Assembly (NCBI GenBank): GCA_032622095.1
Contig: CP136062.1
Location: forward strand, 17,611,739-17,675,738
Origin: Siphonodentalium dalli
Taxonomy: Eukaryota; Mollusca; Scaphopoda; Gadilida; Siphonodentaliidae
DNA: 64,000 bases
Reading direction: 5' to 3'
A program made the position numbers and the translations under genes. The notes under the pieces were generated by a model. It worked only from the letters and a program-made list of their open reading frames with translations. It ran no database searches and was not told where the DNA came from. Positions 1-29,605 of the stretch are shown piece by piece; positions within the stretch are counted from its first letter, which is position 1; the number at the start of each line of letters is the position of its first letter.

Positions 1-16425
<16,425 letters not shown>

Positions 16426-16714
16426 CTGAAACAAACAAAAAAACAAACAAACTGAATATTGATGCAAGTGTTGGAATTTTGAAAATAAGTGTATTATATC
16501 AAATCAAATTAAATTCAACCTATTTGATTCACTGCTAAATGACATGACGGCATGGGCCATGAAGTTATGGCCATTTTCCAGTGGAAAAATAAAATGGGAA
16601 TACATTGTATCACAGAAATCTGAAAACTGACTGTTACCATTCACAATCCAGAAACATAATCATACACTGTTTCAAACTTCCGAGATACAATGGTTCCAAC
16701 GCACCAATGTCTGA
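16426..16714. other. Spacer between the small exon and the satellite
   Basis: AT-rich; starts with an AAAC-rich tract that is the polypyrimidine tract of the exon on the other strand. I looked for an upstream exon on the minus strand ending in phase 1 and saw none. A possible ATG with a weak donor near 16,637 is in the wrong phase. Confidence 0.5.
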
Positions 16715-17286
16715 GTTGTGAATAATTACCGACTGCCAGTGTGCTGAAATAGGCCTGTACTAAGTCCATTGTGAGTAGGTCTGTACGCAGTACAGTGTGA
16801 ATAATGACCGACTGCTCGTGTGCTGAAGTAAGTCTGTACTCAGTATGGTGTGAATAATGACCGACTGCTCGTGTGCTGAAGTAAGTCTGTACTCAGTACG
16901 GTGTGAATAATGACCGACTGCTCGTGTGCTGAAGTAAGTCTATACTCAGTACGGTGTGAATAATGACCGACTGCTCGTGTGCTGAAGTAAGTCTATACTC
17001 AGTACGGTGTGAATAATGACTGACTGCTCGTGTGCTGAAGTAAGTCTGTACGCAGTACGGTGTGAATAATGACCGACTGCTCGTGTGCTGAAGTAAGTCT
17101 GTACGCAGTACGGTGTGAATAATGACCGACTGCTCGTGTGCTGAAGTAACTCTGTACTCAGTATGGTGTGAATAATGACCGAATGCTCGTGTGCTGAAGT
17201 AAGTCTGTACTCAGTACAGTGTGAATAATGACCGACTGCTCGTGTGCTGAAGTAACTCTGTACTCAGTATGGTGTGAATAATGACC

Positions 17287-19330
17287 GACTGCTCGTGTGC
17301 TGAAGTAACTCTGTACTCAGTACGGTGTGAATAATGACCGACTGCTCGTGTGCTGAAGTAAGTCTGTACTCAGTACAGTGTGAATAATGACCGACTGCTC
17401 GTGTGCTGAAGTAAGTCTGTACTCAGTATGGTGTGAATAATGACCGACTGCTCGTGTGCTGAAGTAAGTCTGTACTCAGTATGGTGTGAATAATGACCGA
17501 CTGCTCGTGTGCTGAAGTAAGTCTGTACTCAGTATGGTGTGAATAATGACTGACTGCTCGTGTGCTGAAGTAAGTCTGTACTCAGTACAGTGTGAATAAT
17601 GACCGACTGCTCGTGTGCTGAAGTAAGTCTGTACTCAGTACGGTGTGAATCATGACTGACTGCTCGTGTGCTGAAGTAAGTCTGTACTCAGTATGGTGTG
17701 AATAATGACCGACTGCTCGTGTGCTGAAGTAAGTCTGTACGCAGTACGGTGTGAATAATGACTGACTGCTCGTGTGCTGAAGTAAGTCTGTACTCAGTAG
17801 AGTGTGAATAATGACTGACTGCTCGTGTGCTGAAGTAAGTCTGTACTCAGTATGGTGTGAATAATGACCGACTGCTCGTGTGCTGAAGTAAGTCTGTACG
17901 CAGTACAGTGTGAATAATGACCGACTGCTCGTGTGCTGAAGTAGGTCTGTACTCAGTACGGTGTGAATAATGACCGACTGCTCGTGTGCTGAAGTAAGTC
18001 TGTACTCAGTACGGTGTGAATAATGACCGACTGCTCGTGTGCTGAAGTAAGTCTGTACGCAGTACAGTGTGAATAATGACTGACTGCTCGTGTGCTGAAG
18101 TAAGTCTGTACTCAGTATGGTGTGAATAATGACCGACTGCTCGTGTGCTGAAGTAAGTCTGTACTCAGTACGGTGTGAATAATGACCGACTGCTCGTGTG
18201 CTGAAGTAAGTCTGTACGCAGTACAGTGTGAATAATGACTGACTGCTCGTGTGCTGATGTAAGTCTGTACTCAGTACAGTGTGAATAATGACTGACTGCT
18301 CGTGTGCTGAAGTAAGTCTGTACTCAGTATGGTGTGAATAATGACTGACTGCTCGTGTGCTGAAGTAACTCTGTACTCAGTACGGTGTGAATAATGACCG
18401 ACTGCTCGTGTGCTGAAGTAAGTCTGTACTCAGTACAGTGTGAATAATGACCGACTGCTCGTGTGCTGAAGTAAGTCTGTACTCAGTATGGTGTGAATAA
18501 TGACCGACTGCTCGTGTGCTGAAGTAAGTCTGTACTCAGTATGGTGTGAATAATGACCGACTGCTCGTGTGCTGAAGTAAGTCTGTACTCAGTATGGTGT
18601 GAATAATGACTGACTGCTCGTGTGCTGAAGTAAGTCTGTACTCAGTACAGTGTGAATAATGACCGACTGCTCGTGTGCTGAAGTAAGTCTGTACTCAGTA
18701 CGGTGTGAATCATGACTGACTGCTCGTGTGCTGAAGTAAGTCTGTACTCAGTATGGTGTGAATAATGACCGACTGCTCGTGTGCTGAAGTAAGTCTGTAC
18801 GCAGTACGGTGTGAATAATGACTGACTGCTCGTGTGCTGAAGTAAGTCTGTACTCAGTAGAGTGTGAATAATGACTGACTGCTCGTGTGCTGAAGTAAGT
18901 CTGTACTCAGTATGGTGTGAATAATGACCGACTGCTCGTGTGCTGAAGTAAGTCTGTACGCAGTACAGTGTGAATAATGACCGACTGCTCGTGTGCTGAA
19001 GTAGGTCTGTACTCAGTACGGTGTGAATAATGACCGACTGCTCGTGTGCTGAAGTAAGTCTGTACTCAGTACGGTGTGAATAATGACCGACTGCTCGTGT
19101 GCTGAAGTAAGTCTGTACGCAGTACAGTGTGAATAATGACTGACTGCTCGTGTGCTGAAGTAAGTCTGTACTCAGTATGGTGTGAATAATGACCGACTGC
19201 TCGTGTGCTGAAGTAAGTCTGTACTCAGTACGGTGTGAATAATGACCGACTGCTCGTGTGCTGAAGTAAGTCTGTACGCAGTACAGTGTGAATAATGACT
19301 GACTGCTCGTGTGCTGATGTAAGTCTGTAC
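17287..19330. repeat. Higher-order repeat in the satellite, offset 1,060 bp (20 monomers)
   Basis: The variant pattern of 17,287-18,270 recurs at 18,347-19,330. Rare markers confirm the offset: CAGTAGAG at 17,794 and 18,854, GCTGATGTAAG near 18,253 and 19,313, and GTAACTCTG at 17,305 and 18,365. Patterns part after 19,330 and before 17,287. Confidence 0.93.
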
Positions 19331-19819
19331 TCAGTACAGTGTGAATAATGACCGACTGCTCGTGTGCTGAAGTAAGTCTGTACTCAGTACGGTGTGAATA
19401 ATGACTGACTGCTCGTGTGCTGAAGTAAGTCTGTACTCAGTACAGTGTGAATAATGACTGACTGCTCGTGTGCTGAAGTAAGTCTGTACTCAGTACGGTG
19501 TGAATAATGACCGACTGCTCGTGTGCTGAAGTAAGTCTGTACTCAGTATGGTGTGAATAATAACTGACTGCTCGTGTGCTGAAGTAAGTCTGTACTCAGT
19601 ATGGTGTGAATAATGACTGACTGCTCGTGTGCTGAAGTAAGTCTGTACTCAGTATGGTGTGAATAATGACTGACTGCTCGTGTGCTGAAGTAAGTCTGTA
19701 CTCAGTACAGTGTGAATCATGACTGACTGCTCGTGTGCTGAAGTAAGTCTGTACTCAGTATGGTGTGAATAATGACCGACTGCTCGTGTGCTGAAGTAAG
19801 TCTGTACGCAGTACAGTGT

Positions 19820-22800
19820 GAATAATGACCGACTGCTCGTGTGCTGAAGTAAGTCTGTACTCAGTACAGTGTGAATAATGACCGACTGCTCGTGTGCTGA
19901 AGTAAGTCTGTAAGCAGTACAGTGTGAATAATTACCGACTGCTCGTGTGCTGAAGTAACTCTGTACTCAGTATGGTGTGAATAATGACCGACTGCTCGTG
20001 TGCTGAAGTAAGTCTGTACTCAGTATGTTGTGAATAATGACCGACTGCTCGTGTGCTGAAGTAACTCTGTACTCAGTATGGTGTGAATAATGACCGACTG
20101 CTCGTGTGCTGAAGTAAGTCTGTACTCAGTACAGTGTGAATAATGACCGACTGCTCGTGTGCTGAAGTAAGTCTGTACTCAGTACAGTGTGAATAATGAC
20201 CGACTGCTCGTGTGCTGAAGTAAGTCTATACTCAGTATGGTGTGAATAATGACCGACTGCTCGTGTGCTGAAGTAACTCTGTACTCAGTATGGTGTGAAT
20301 AATTACCGACTGCTCGTTTGCTGAAGTAAGTCTGTACTCAGTATGGTGTGAATAAAGACCGACTGCTCGTGTGCTGAAGTAAGTCTGTACTCAGTATGGT
20401 GTGAATAATGACTGACTGCTCGTGTGCTGAAGTAACTCTGTACTCAGTACAGTGTGAATAATGACCGACTGCTCGTGTGCTGAAGTAAGTCTGTACTCAG
20501 TACAGTGTGAATAATGACTGACTGCTCGTGTGCTGAAGTAAGTCTGTACTCAGTATGGTGTGAATAATGACTGACTGCTCGTGTGCTGAAGTAACTCTGT
20601 ACTCAGTATGGTGTGAATAATGACCGACTGCTCGTGTGCTGAAGTAAGTCTATACTCAGTACAGTGTGAATAATGACTGACTGCTCGTGTGCTGAAGTAA
20701 GTCTGTACTCAGTATGGTGTGAATAATGACTGACTGCTCGTGTGCTGAAGTAACTCTGTACTCAGTACGGTGTGAATAATGACCGACTGCTCGTGTGCTG
20801 AAGTAAGTCTGTACTCAGTACAGTGTGAATAATGACCGACTGCTCGTGTGCTGAAGTAAGTCTGTACTCAGTATGGTGTGAATAATGACCGACTGCTCGT
20901 GTGCTGAAGTAAGTCTGTACTCAGTATGGTGTGAATAATGACCGACTGCTCGTGTGCTGAAGTAAGTCTGTACTCAGTACGGTGTGAATCATGACTGACT
21001 GCTCGTGTGCTGAAGTAAGTCTGTACTCAGTATGGTGTGAATAATGACCGACTGCTCGTGTGCTGAAGTAAGTCTGTACGCAGTACGGTGTGAATAATGA
21101 CTGACTGCTCGTGTGCTGAAGTAGGTCTGTACTCAGTATGGTGTGAATAATGACCGACTGCTCGTGTGCTGAAGTAGGTCTGTACTCAGTACGATGTGAA
21201 TAATGACTGACTGCTCGTGTGCTGAAGTAAGTCTGTACGCAGTACAGTGTGAATAATGACTGACTGCTCGTGTGCTGAAGTAAGTCTGTACTCAGTACAG
21301 TGTGAATAATGACTGACTGCTCGTGTGCTGAAGTAAGTCTGTACTCAGTATGGTGTGAATAATGACCGACTGCTCGTGTGCTGAAGTAAGTCTGTACGCA
21401 GTACAGTGTGAATAATGACCGACAGCTCGTGTGCTGAAGTAGGTCTGTACTCAGTACGGTGTGAATAATGACCGACTGCTCGAGTGCTGAAGTAAGTCTG
21501 TACTCAGTACGGTGTGAATAATGACCGACTGCTCGTGTGCTGAAGTAAGTCTGTACGCAGTACAGTGTGAATAATGACCGACTGCTCGTGTGCTGAAGTA
21601 ACTCTGTACTCAGTACGGTGTGAATAATGACCGACTGCTCGTGTGCTGAAGTAAGTCTGTACTCAGTACAGTGTGAATAATGACCGACTGCTCGTGTGCT
21701 GAAGTAAGTCTGTACTCAGTATGGTGTGAATAATGACCGACTGCTCGTGTGCTGAAGTAAGTCTGTACTCAGTATGGTGTGAATAATGACCGACTGCTCG
21801 TGTGCTGAAGTAAGTCTGTACTCAGTACGGTGTGAATCATGACTGACTGCTCGTGTGCTGAAGTAAGTCTGTACTCAGTATGGTGTGAATAATGACCGAC
21901 TGCTCGTGTGCTGAAGTAAGTCTGTACTCAGTACAGTGTGAATAATGACTGACTGCTCGTGTGCTGAAGTAAGTCTGTACTCAGTATGGTGTGAATAATG
22001 ACCGACTGCTCGTGTGCTGAAGTAAGTCTGTACGCAGTACAGTGTGAATAATGACCGACAGCTCGTGTGCTGAAGTAGGTCTGTACTCAGTACGGTGTGA
22101 ATAATGACCGACTGCTCGAGTGCTGAAGTAAGTCTGTACTCAGTACGGTGTGAATAATGACCGACTGCTCGTGTGCTGAAGTAAGTCTGTACGCAGTACA
22201 GTGTGAATAATGACCGACTGCTCGTGTGCTGAAGTAAGTCTGTACTCAGTATGGTGTGAATAATGACCGACTGCTCGTGTGCTGAAGTAAGTCTGTACTC
22301 AGTACGGTGTGAATAATGACCGACTGCTCGTGTGCTGAAGTAAGTCTGTACGCAGTACAGTGTGAATAATGACCGACTGCTCGTGTGCTGAAGTAAGTCT
22401 GTACTCAGTATGGTGTGAATAATGACCGACTGCTCGTGTGCTGAAGTAAGTCTGTACTCAGTACAGTGTGAATAATGACCGACTGCTCGTGTGCTGAAGT
22501 AAGTCTGTACTCAGTACGGTGTGAATCATGACTGACTGCTCGTGTGCTGAAGTAAGTCTGTACTCAGTATGGTGTGAATAATGACCGACTGCTCGTGTGC
22601 TGAAGTAAGTCTGTACGCAGTATGGTGTGAATAATGACTGACTGCTCGTGTGCTGAAGTAAGTCTGTACCGGTACTCAGTACAGTGTGAATAATGACTGA
22701 CTGCTCGTGTGCTGAAGTAAGTCTGTACTCAGTATGGTGTGAATAATGACCGACTGCTCGTGTGCTGAAGTAAGTCTGTACGCAGTACGGTGTGAATAAT

Positions 22801-25800
22801 GACTGACTGCTCGTGTGCTGAAGTAAGTCTGTACTCAGTACAGTGTGAATAATGACCGACTGCTCGTGTGCTGAAGTAGGTCTGTACTCAGTACGGTGTG
22901 AATAATGACCGACTGCTCGTTTGCTGAAGTAAGTCTGTACTCAGTACGGTGTGAATAATGACCGACTGCTCGTGTGCTGAAGTAAGTCTGTACGCAGTAC
23001 AGTGTGAATAATGACCGACTGCTCGTGTGCTGAAGTAAGTCTGTACTCAGTATGGTGTGAATAATGACCGACTGCTCGTGTGCTGAAGTAAGTCTGTACT
23101 CAGTACAGTGTGAATAATGACCGACTGCTCGTGTGCTGAAGTAAGTCTGTACGCAGTACAGTGTGAATAATGACCGACTGCTCGTGTGCTGAAGTAAGTC
23201 TGTACTCAGTACGGTGTGAATAATGACCGACTGCTCGTGTGCTGAAGTAAGTCTGTACGCAGTACAGTGTGAATAATGACCGACTGCTCGTGTGCTGAAG
23301 TAAGTCTGTACTCAGTATGGTGTGAATAATGACCGACTGCTCGTGTGCTGAAGTAAGTCTGTACTCAGTACAGTGTGAATAATGACCGACTGCTCGTGTG
23401 CTGAAGTAAGTCTGTACTCAGTACGGTGTGAATCATGACTGACTGCTCGTGTGCTGAAGTAAGTCTGTACTCAGTATGGTGTGAATAATGACCGACTGCT
23501 CGTGTGCTGAAGTAAGTCTGTACGCAGTACGGTGTGAATAATGACTGACTGCTCGTGTGCTGAAGTAAGTCTGTACCGGTACTCAGTACAGTGTGAATAA
23601 TGACAGACTGCTCGTGTGCTGAAGTAAGTCTGTACTCAGTATGGTGTGAATAATGACCGACTGCTCGTGTGCTGAAGTAAGTCTGTACGCAGTACAGTGT
23701 GAATAATGACCGACTGCTCGTGTGCTGAAGTAGGTCTGTACTCAGTACGGTGTGAATAATGACCGACTGCTCGTGTGCTGAAGTAAGTCTGTACTCAGTA
23801 CGGTGTGAATAATGACCGACTGCTCGTGTGCTGAAGTAAGTCTGTACGCAGTACAGTGTGAATAATGACCGACTGCTCGTGTGCTGAAGTAAGTCTGTAC
23901 TCAGTATGGTGTGAATAATGACCGACTGCTCGTGTGCTGAAGTAAGTCTGTACTCAGTACAGTGTGAATAATGACCGACTGCTCGTGTGCTGAAGTAAGT
24001 CTGTACGCAGTACAGTGTGAATAATGACCGACTGCTCGTGTGCTGAAGTAAGTCTGTACTCAGTACGGTGTGAATAATGACCGACTGCTCGTGTGCTGAA
24101 GTAAGTCTGTACGCAGTACAGTGTGAATAAAGACTGACTGCTCGTGTGCTGATGTAAGTCTGTACTCAGTACAGTGTGAATAATGACCGACTGCTCGTGT
24201 GCTGAAGTAAGTCTGTACTCAGTACGGTGTGAATAATGACTGACTGCTCGTGTGCTGAAGTAAGTCTGTACTCAGTACAGTGTGAATAATGACTGACTGC
24301 TCGTGTGCTGATGTAAGTCTGTACTCAGTACAGTGTGAATAATGACCGACTGCTCGTGTGCTGAAGTAAGTCTGTACTCAGTACGGTGTGAATAATGACC
24401 GACTGCTCGTGTGCTGAAGTAAGTCTGTACTCAGTATGGTGTGAATAATGACTGACTGCTCGTGTGCTGAAGTAAGTCTGTACTCAGTATGGTGTGAATA
24501 ATGACTGACTGCTCGTGTGCTGAAGTAAGTCTGTACTCAGTATGGTGTGAATAATGACTGACTGCTCGTGTGCTGAAGTAAGTCTGTACTCAGTACAGTG
24601 TGAATCATGACTGACTGCTCGTGTGCTGAAGTAAGTCTGTACTCAGTATGGTGTGAATAATGACTGACTGCTCGTGTGCTGAAGTAAGTCTGTACTCAGT
24701 ACAGTGTGAATCATGACTGACTGCTCGTGTGCTGAAGTAAGTCTGTACTCAGTATGGTGTGAATAATGACCGACTGCTCGTGTGCTGAAGTAAGTCTGTA
24801 CTCAGTACAGTGTGAATAATGACCGACTGCTCGTGTGCTGAAGTAAGTCTGTAAGCAGTACAGTGTGAATAATTACCGACTGCTCGTGTGCTGAAGTAAC
24901 TCTGTACTCAGTATGGTGTGAATAATGACCGACTGCTCGTGTGCTGAAGTAAGTCTGTACTCAGTATGTTGTGAATAATGACCGACTGCTCGTGTGCTGA
25001 AGTAACTCTGTACTCAGTATGGTGTGAATAATGACCGACTGCTCGTGTGCTGAAGTAAGTCTGTACTCAGTACAGTGTGAATAATGACCGACTGCTCGTG
25101 TGCTGAAGTAAGTCTGTACTCAGTACAGTGTGAATAATGACCGACTGCTCGTGTGCTGAAGTAAGTCTATACTCAGTATGGTGTGAATAATGACCGACTG
25201 CTCGTGTGCTGAAGTAACTCTGTACTCAGTATGGTGTGAATAATTACCGACTGCTCGTTTGCTGAAGTAAGTCTGTACTCAGTATGGTGTGAATAAAGAC
25301 CGACTGCTCGTGTGCTGAAGTAAGTCTGTACTCAGTATGGTGTGAATAATGACTGACTGCTCGTGTGCTGAAGTAACTCTGTACTCAGTACAGTGTGAAT
25401 AATGACCGACTGCTCGTGTGCTGAAGTAAGTCTGTACTCAGTACAGTGTGAATAATGACTGACTGCTCGTGTGCTGAAGTAAGTCTGTACTCAGTATGGT
25501 GTGAATAATGACTGACTGCTCGTGTGCTGAAGTAACTCTGTACTCAGTATGGTGTGAATAATGACCGACTGCTCGTGTGCTGAAGTAAGTCTATACTCAG
25601 TACAGTGTGAATAATGACTGACTGCTCGTGTGCTGAAGTAAGTCTGTACTCAGTATGGTGTGAATAATGACTGACTGCTCGTGTGCTGAAGTAACTCTGT
25701 ACTCAGTACGGTGTGAATAATGACCGACTGCTCGTGTGCTGAAGTAAGTCTGTACTCAGTACAGTGTGAATAATGACCGACTGCTCGTGTGCTGAAGTAA

Positions 25801-28800
25801 GTCTGTACTCAGTATGGTGTGAATAATGACCGACTGCTCGTGTGCTGAAGTAAGTCTGTACTCAGTATGGTGTGAATAATGACCGACTGCTCGTGTGCTG
25901 AAGTAAGTCTGTACTCAGTACGGTGTGAATCATGACTGACTGCTCGTGTGCTGAAGTAAGTCTGTACTCAGTATGGTGTGAATAATGACCGACTGCTCGT
26001 GTGCTGAAGTAAGTCTGTACGCAGTACGGTGTGAATAATGACTGACTGCTCGTGTGCTGAAGTAGGTCTGTACTCAGTATGGTGTGAATAATGACCGACT
26101 GCTCGTGTGCTGAAGTAGGTCTGTACTCAGTACGATGTGAATAATGACTGACTGCTCGTGTGCTGAAGTAAGTCTGTACGCAGTACAGTGTGAATAATGA
26201 CTGACTGCTCGTGTGCTGAAGTAAGTCTGTACTCAGTACAGTGTGAATAATGACTGACTGCTCGTGTGCTGAAGTAAGTCTGTACTCAGTATGGTGTGAA
26301 TAATGACCGACTGCTCGTGTGCTGAAGTAAGTCTGTACGCAGTACAGTGTGAATAATGACCGACAGCTCGTGTGCTGAAGTAGGTCTGTACTCAGTACGG
26401 TGTGAATAATGACCGACTGCTCGAGTGCTGAAGTAAGTCTGTACTCAGTACGGTGTGAATAATGACCGACTGCTCGTGTGCTGAAGTAAGTCTGTACGCA
26501 GTACAGTGTGAATAATGACCGACTGCTCGTGTGCTGAAGTAACTCTGTACTCAGTACGGTGTGAATAATGACCGACTGCTCGTGTGCTGAAGTAAGTCTG
26601 TACTCAGTACAGTGTGAATAATGACCGACTGCTCGTGTGCTGAAGTAAGTCTGTACTCAGTATGGTGTGAATAATGACCGACTGCTCGTGTGCTGAAGTA
26701 AGTCTGTACTCAGTATGGTGTGAATAATGACCGACTGCTCGTGTGCTGAAGTAAGTCTGTACTCAGTACGGTGTGAATCATGACTGACTGCTCGTGTGCT
26801 GAAGTAAGTCTGTACTCAGTATGGTGTGAATAATGACCGACTGCTCGTGTGCTGAAGTAAGTCTGTACTCAGTACAGTGTGAATAATGACTGACTGCTCG
26901 TGTGCTGAAGTAAGTCTGTACTCAGTATGGTGTGAATAATGACCGACTGCTCGTGTGCTGAAGTAAGTCTGTACGCAGTACAGTGTGAATAATGACCGAC
27001 AGCTCGTGTGCTGAAGTAGGTCTGTACTCAGTACGGTGTGAATAATGACCGACTGCTCGAGTGCTGAAGTAAGTCTGTACTCAGTACGGTGTGAATAATG
27101 ACCGACTGCTCGTGTGCTGAAGTAAGTCTGTACGCAGTACAGTGTGAATAATGACCGACTGCTCGTGTGCTGAAGTAAGTCTGTACTCAGTATGGTGTGA
27201 ATAATGACCGACTGCTCGTGTGCTGAAGTAAGTCTGTACTCAGTACGGTGTGAATAATGACCGACTGCTCGTGTGCTGAAGTAAGTCTGTACGCAGTACA
27301 GTGTGAATAATGACCGACTGCTCGTGTGCTGAAGTAAGTCTGTACTCAGTATGGTGTGAATAATGACCGACTGCTCGTGTGCTGAAGTAAGTCTGTACTC
27401 AGTACAGTGTGAATAATGACCGACTGCTCGTGTGCTGAAGTAAGTCTGTACTCAGTACGGTGTGAATCATGACTGACTGCTCGTGTGCTGAAGTAAGTCT
27501 GTACTCAGTATGGTGTGAATAATGACCGACTGCTCGTGTGCTGAAGTAAGTCTGTACGCAGTATGGTGTGAATAATGACTGACTGCTCGTGTGCTGAAGT
27601 AAGTCTGTACCGGTACTCAGTACAGTGTGAATAATGACTGACTGCTCGTGTGCTGAAGTAAGTCTGTACTCAGTATGGTGTGAATAATGACCGACTGCTC
27701 GTGTGCTGAAGTAAGTCTGTACGCAGTACGGTGTGAATAATGACTGACTGCTCGTGTGCTGAAGTAAGTCTGTACTCAGTACAGTGTGAATAATGACCGA
27801 CTGCTCGTGTGCTGAAGTAGGTCTGTACTCAGTACGGTGTGAATAATGACCGACTGCTCGTTTGCTGAAGTAAGTCTGTACTCAGTGCGGTGTGAATAAT
27901 GACCGACTGCTCGTGTGCTGAAGTAAGTCTGTACGCAGTACAGTGTGAATAATGACCGACTGCTCGTGTGCTGAAGTAAGTCTGTACTCAGTATGGTGTG
28001 AATAATGACCGACTGCTCGTGTGCTGAAGTAAGTCTGTACTCAGTACAGTGTGAATAATGACCGACTGCTCGTGTGCTGAAGTAAGTCTGTACGCAGTAC
28101 AGTGTGAATAATGACCGACTGCTCGTGTGCTGAAGTAAGTCTGTACTCAGTACGGTGTGAATAATGACCGACTGCTCGTGTGCTGAAGTAAGTCTGTACG
28201 CAGTACAGTGTGAATAATGACCGACTGCTCGTGTGCTGAAGTAAGTCTGTACTCAGTATGGTGTGAATAATGACCGACTGCTCGTGTGCTGAAGTAAGTC
28301 TGTACTCAGTACAGTGTGAATAATGACCGACTGCTCGTGTGCTGAAGTAAGTCTGTACTCAGTACGGTGTGAATCATGACTGACTGCTCGTGTGCTGAAG
28401 TAAGTCTGTACTCAGTATGGTGTGAATAATGACCGACTGCTCGTGTGCTGAAGTAAGTCTGTACGCAGTACGGTGTGAATAATGACTGACTGCTCGTGTG
28501 CTGAAGTAAGTCTGTACCGGTACTCAGTACAGTGTGAATAATGACTGACTGCTCGTGTGCTGAAGTAAGTCTGTACTCAGTATGGTGTGAATAATGACCG
28601 ACTGCTCGTGTGCTGAAGTAAGTCTGTACGCAGTACAGTGTGAATAATGACCGACTGCTCGTGTGCTGAAGTAGGTCTGTACTCAGTACGGTGTGAATAA
28701 TGACCGACTGCTCGTGTGCTGAAGTAAGTCTGTACTCAGTACGGTGTGAATAATGACCGACTGCTCGTGTGCTGAAGTAAGTCTGTACGCAGTACAGTGT

Positions 28801-29605
28801 GAATAATGACCGACTGCTCGTGTGCTGAAGTAAGTCTGTACTCAGTATGGTGTGAATAATGACCGACTGCTCGTGTGCTGAAGTAAGTCTGTACTCAGTA
28901 CAGTGTGAATAATGACCGACTGCTCGTGTGCTGAAGTAAGTCTGTACGCAGTACAGTGTGAATAATGACCGACTGCTCGTGTGCTGAAGTAAGTCTGTAC
29001 TCAGTACGGTGTGAATAATGACCGACTGCTCGTGTGCTGAAGTAAGTCTGTACGCAGTACAGTGTGAATAAAGACTGACTGCTCGTGTGCTGATGTAAGT
29101 CTGTACTCAGTACAGTGTGAATAATGACCGACTGCTCGTGTGCTGAAGTAAGTCTGTACTCAGTACGGTGTGAATAATGACTGACTGCTCGTGTGCTGAA
29201 GTAAGTCTGTACTCAGTACAGTGTGAATAATGACTGACTGCTCGTGTGCTGATGTAAGTCTGTACTCAGTACAGTGTGAATAATGACCGACTGCTCGTGT
29301 GCTGAAGTAAGTCTGTACTCAGTACGGTGTGAATAATGACCGACTGCTCGTGTGCTGAAGTAAGTCTGTACTCAGTATGGTGTGAATAATGACTGACTGC
29401 TCGTGTGCTGAAGTAAGTCTGTACTCAGTATGGTGTGAATAATGACTGACTGCTCGTGTGCTGAAGTAAGTCTGTACTCAGTATGGTGTGAATAATGACT
29501 GACTGCTCGTGTGCTGAAGTAAGTCTGTACTCAGTACAGTGTGAATCATGACTGACTGCTCGTGTGCTGAAGTAAGTCTGTACTCAGTATGGTGTGAATA
29601 ATGAC
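19820..29605. repeat. Tandem segmental duplication in the satellite, offset 4,941 bp (93 monomers plus 12 bp)
   Basis: About 4.84 kb (about 19,820-24,664) recurs at about 24,761-29,605. Markers: GTAAGCAGTA at 19,910 and 24,851; GGTACTCAGT after the 6-bp gain at 22,671 and 27,612; the second such gain at 23,571 and 28,512; AAAGACTGAC-GATGTAAG at 24,151 and 29,092. The two 6-bp gains per copy explain the extra 12 bp exactly. A private change (CAGTGCGG near 27,886) marks the second copy. Confidence 0.93.
21400..23900. repeat. Nested duplications of 12 and 17 monomers inside the larger block
   Basis: The pair of rare variants GACAGCTCG and CTCGAGTGC occurs at 21,421/21,481 and again at 22,057/22,117, an offset of 636 bp (12 units). 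The 6-bp gain making GTACCGGTAC occurs near 22,667 and 23,574, an offset of 907 bp (17 units plus 6 bp). Both are copied again 4,941 bp further on. Confidence 0.88.
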
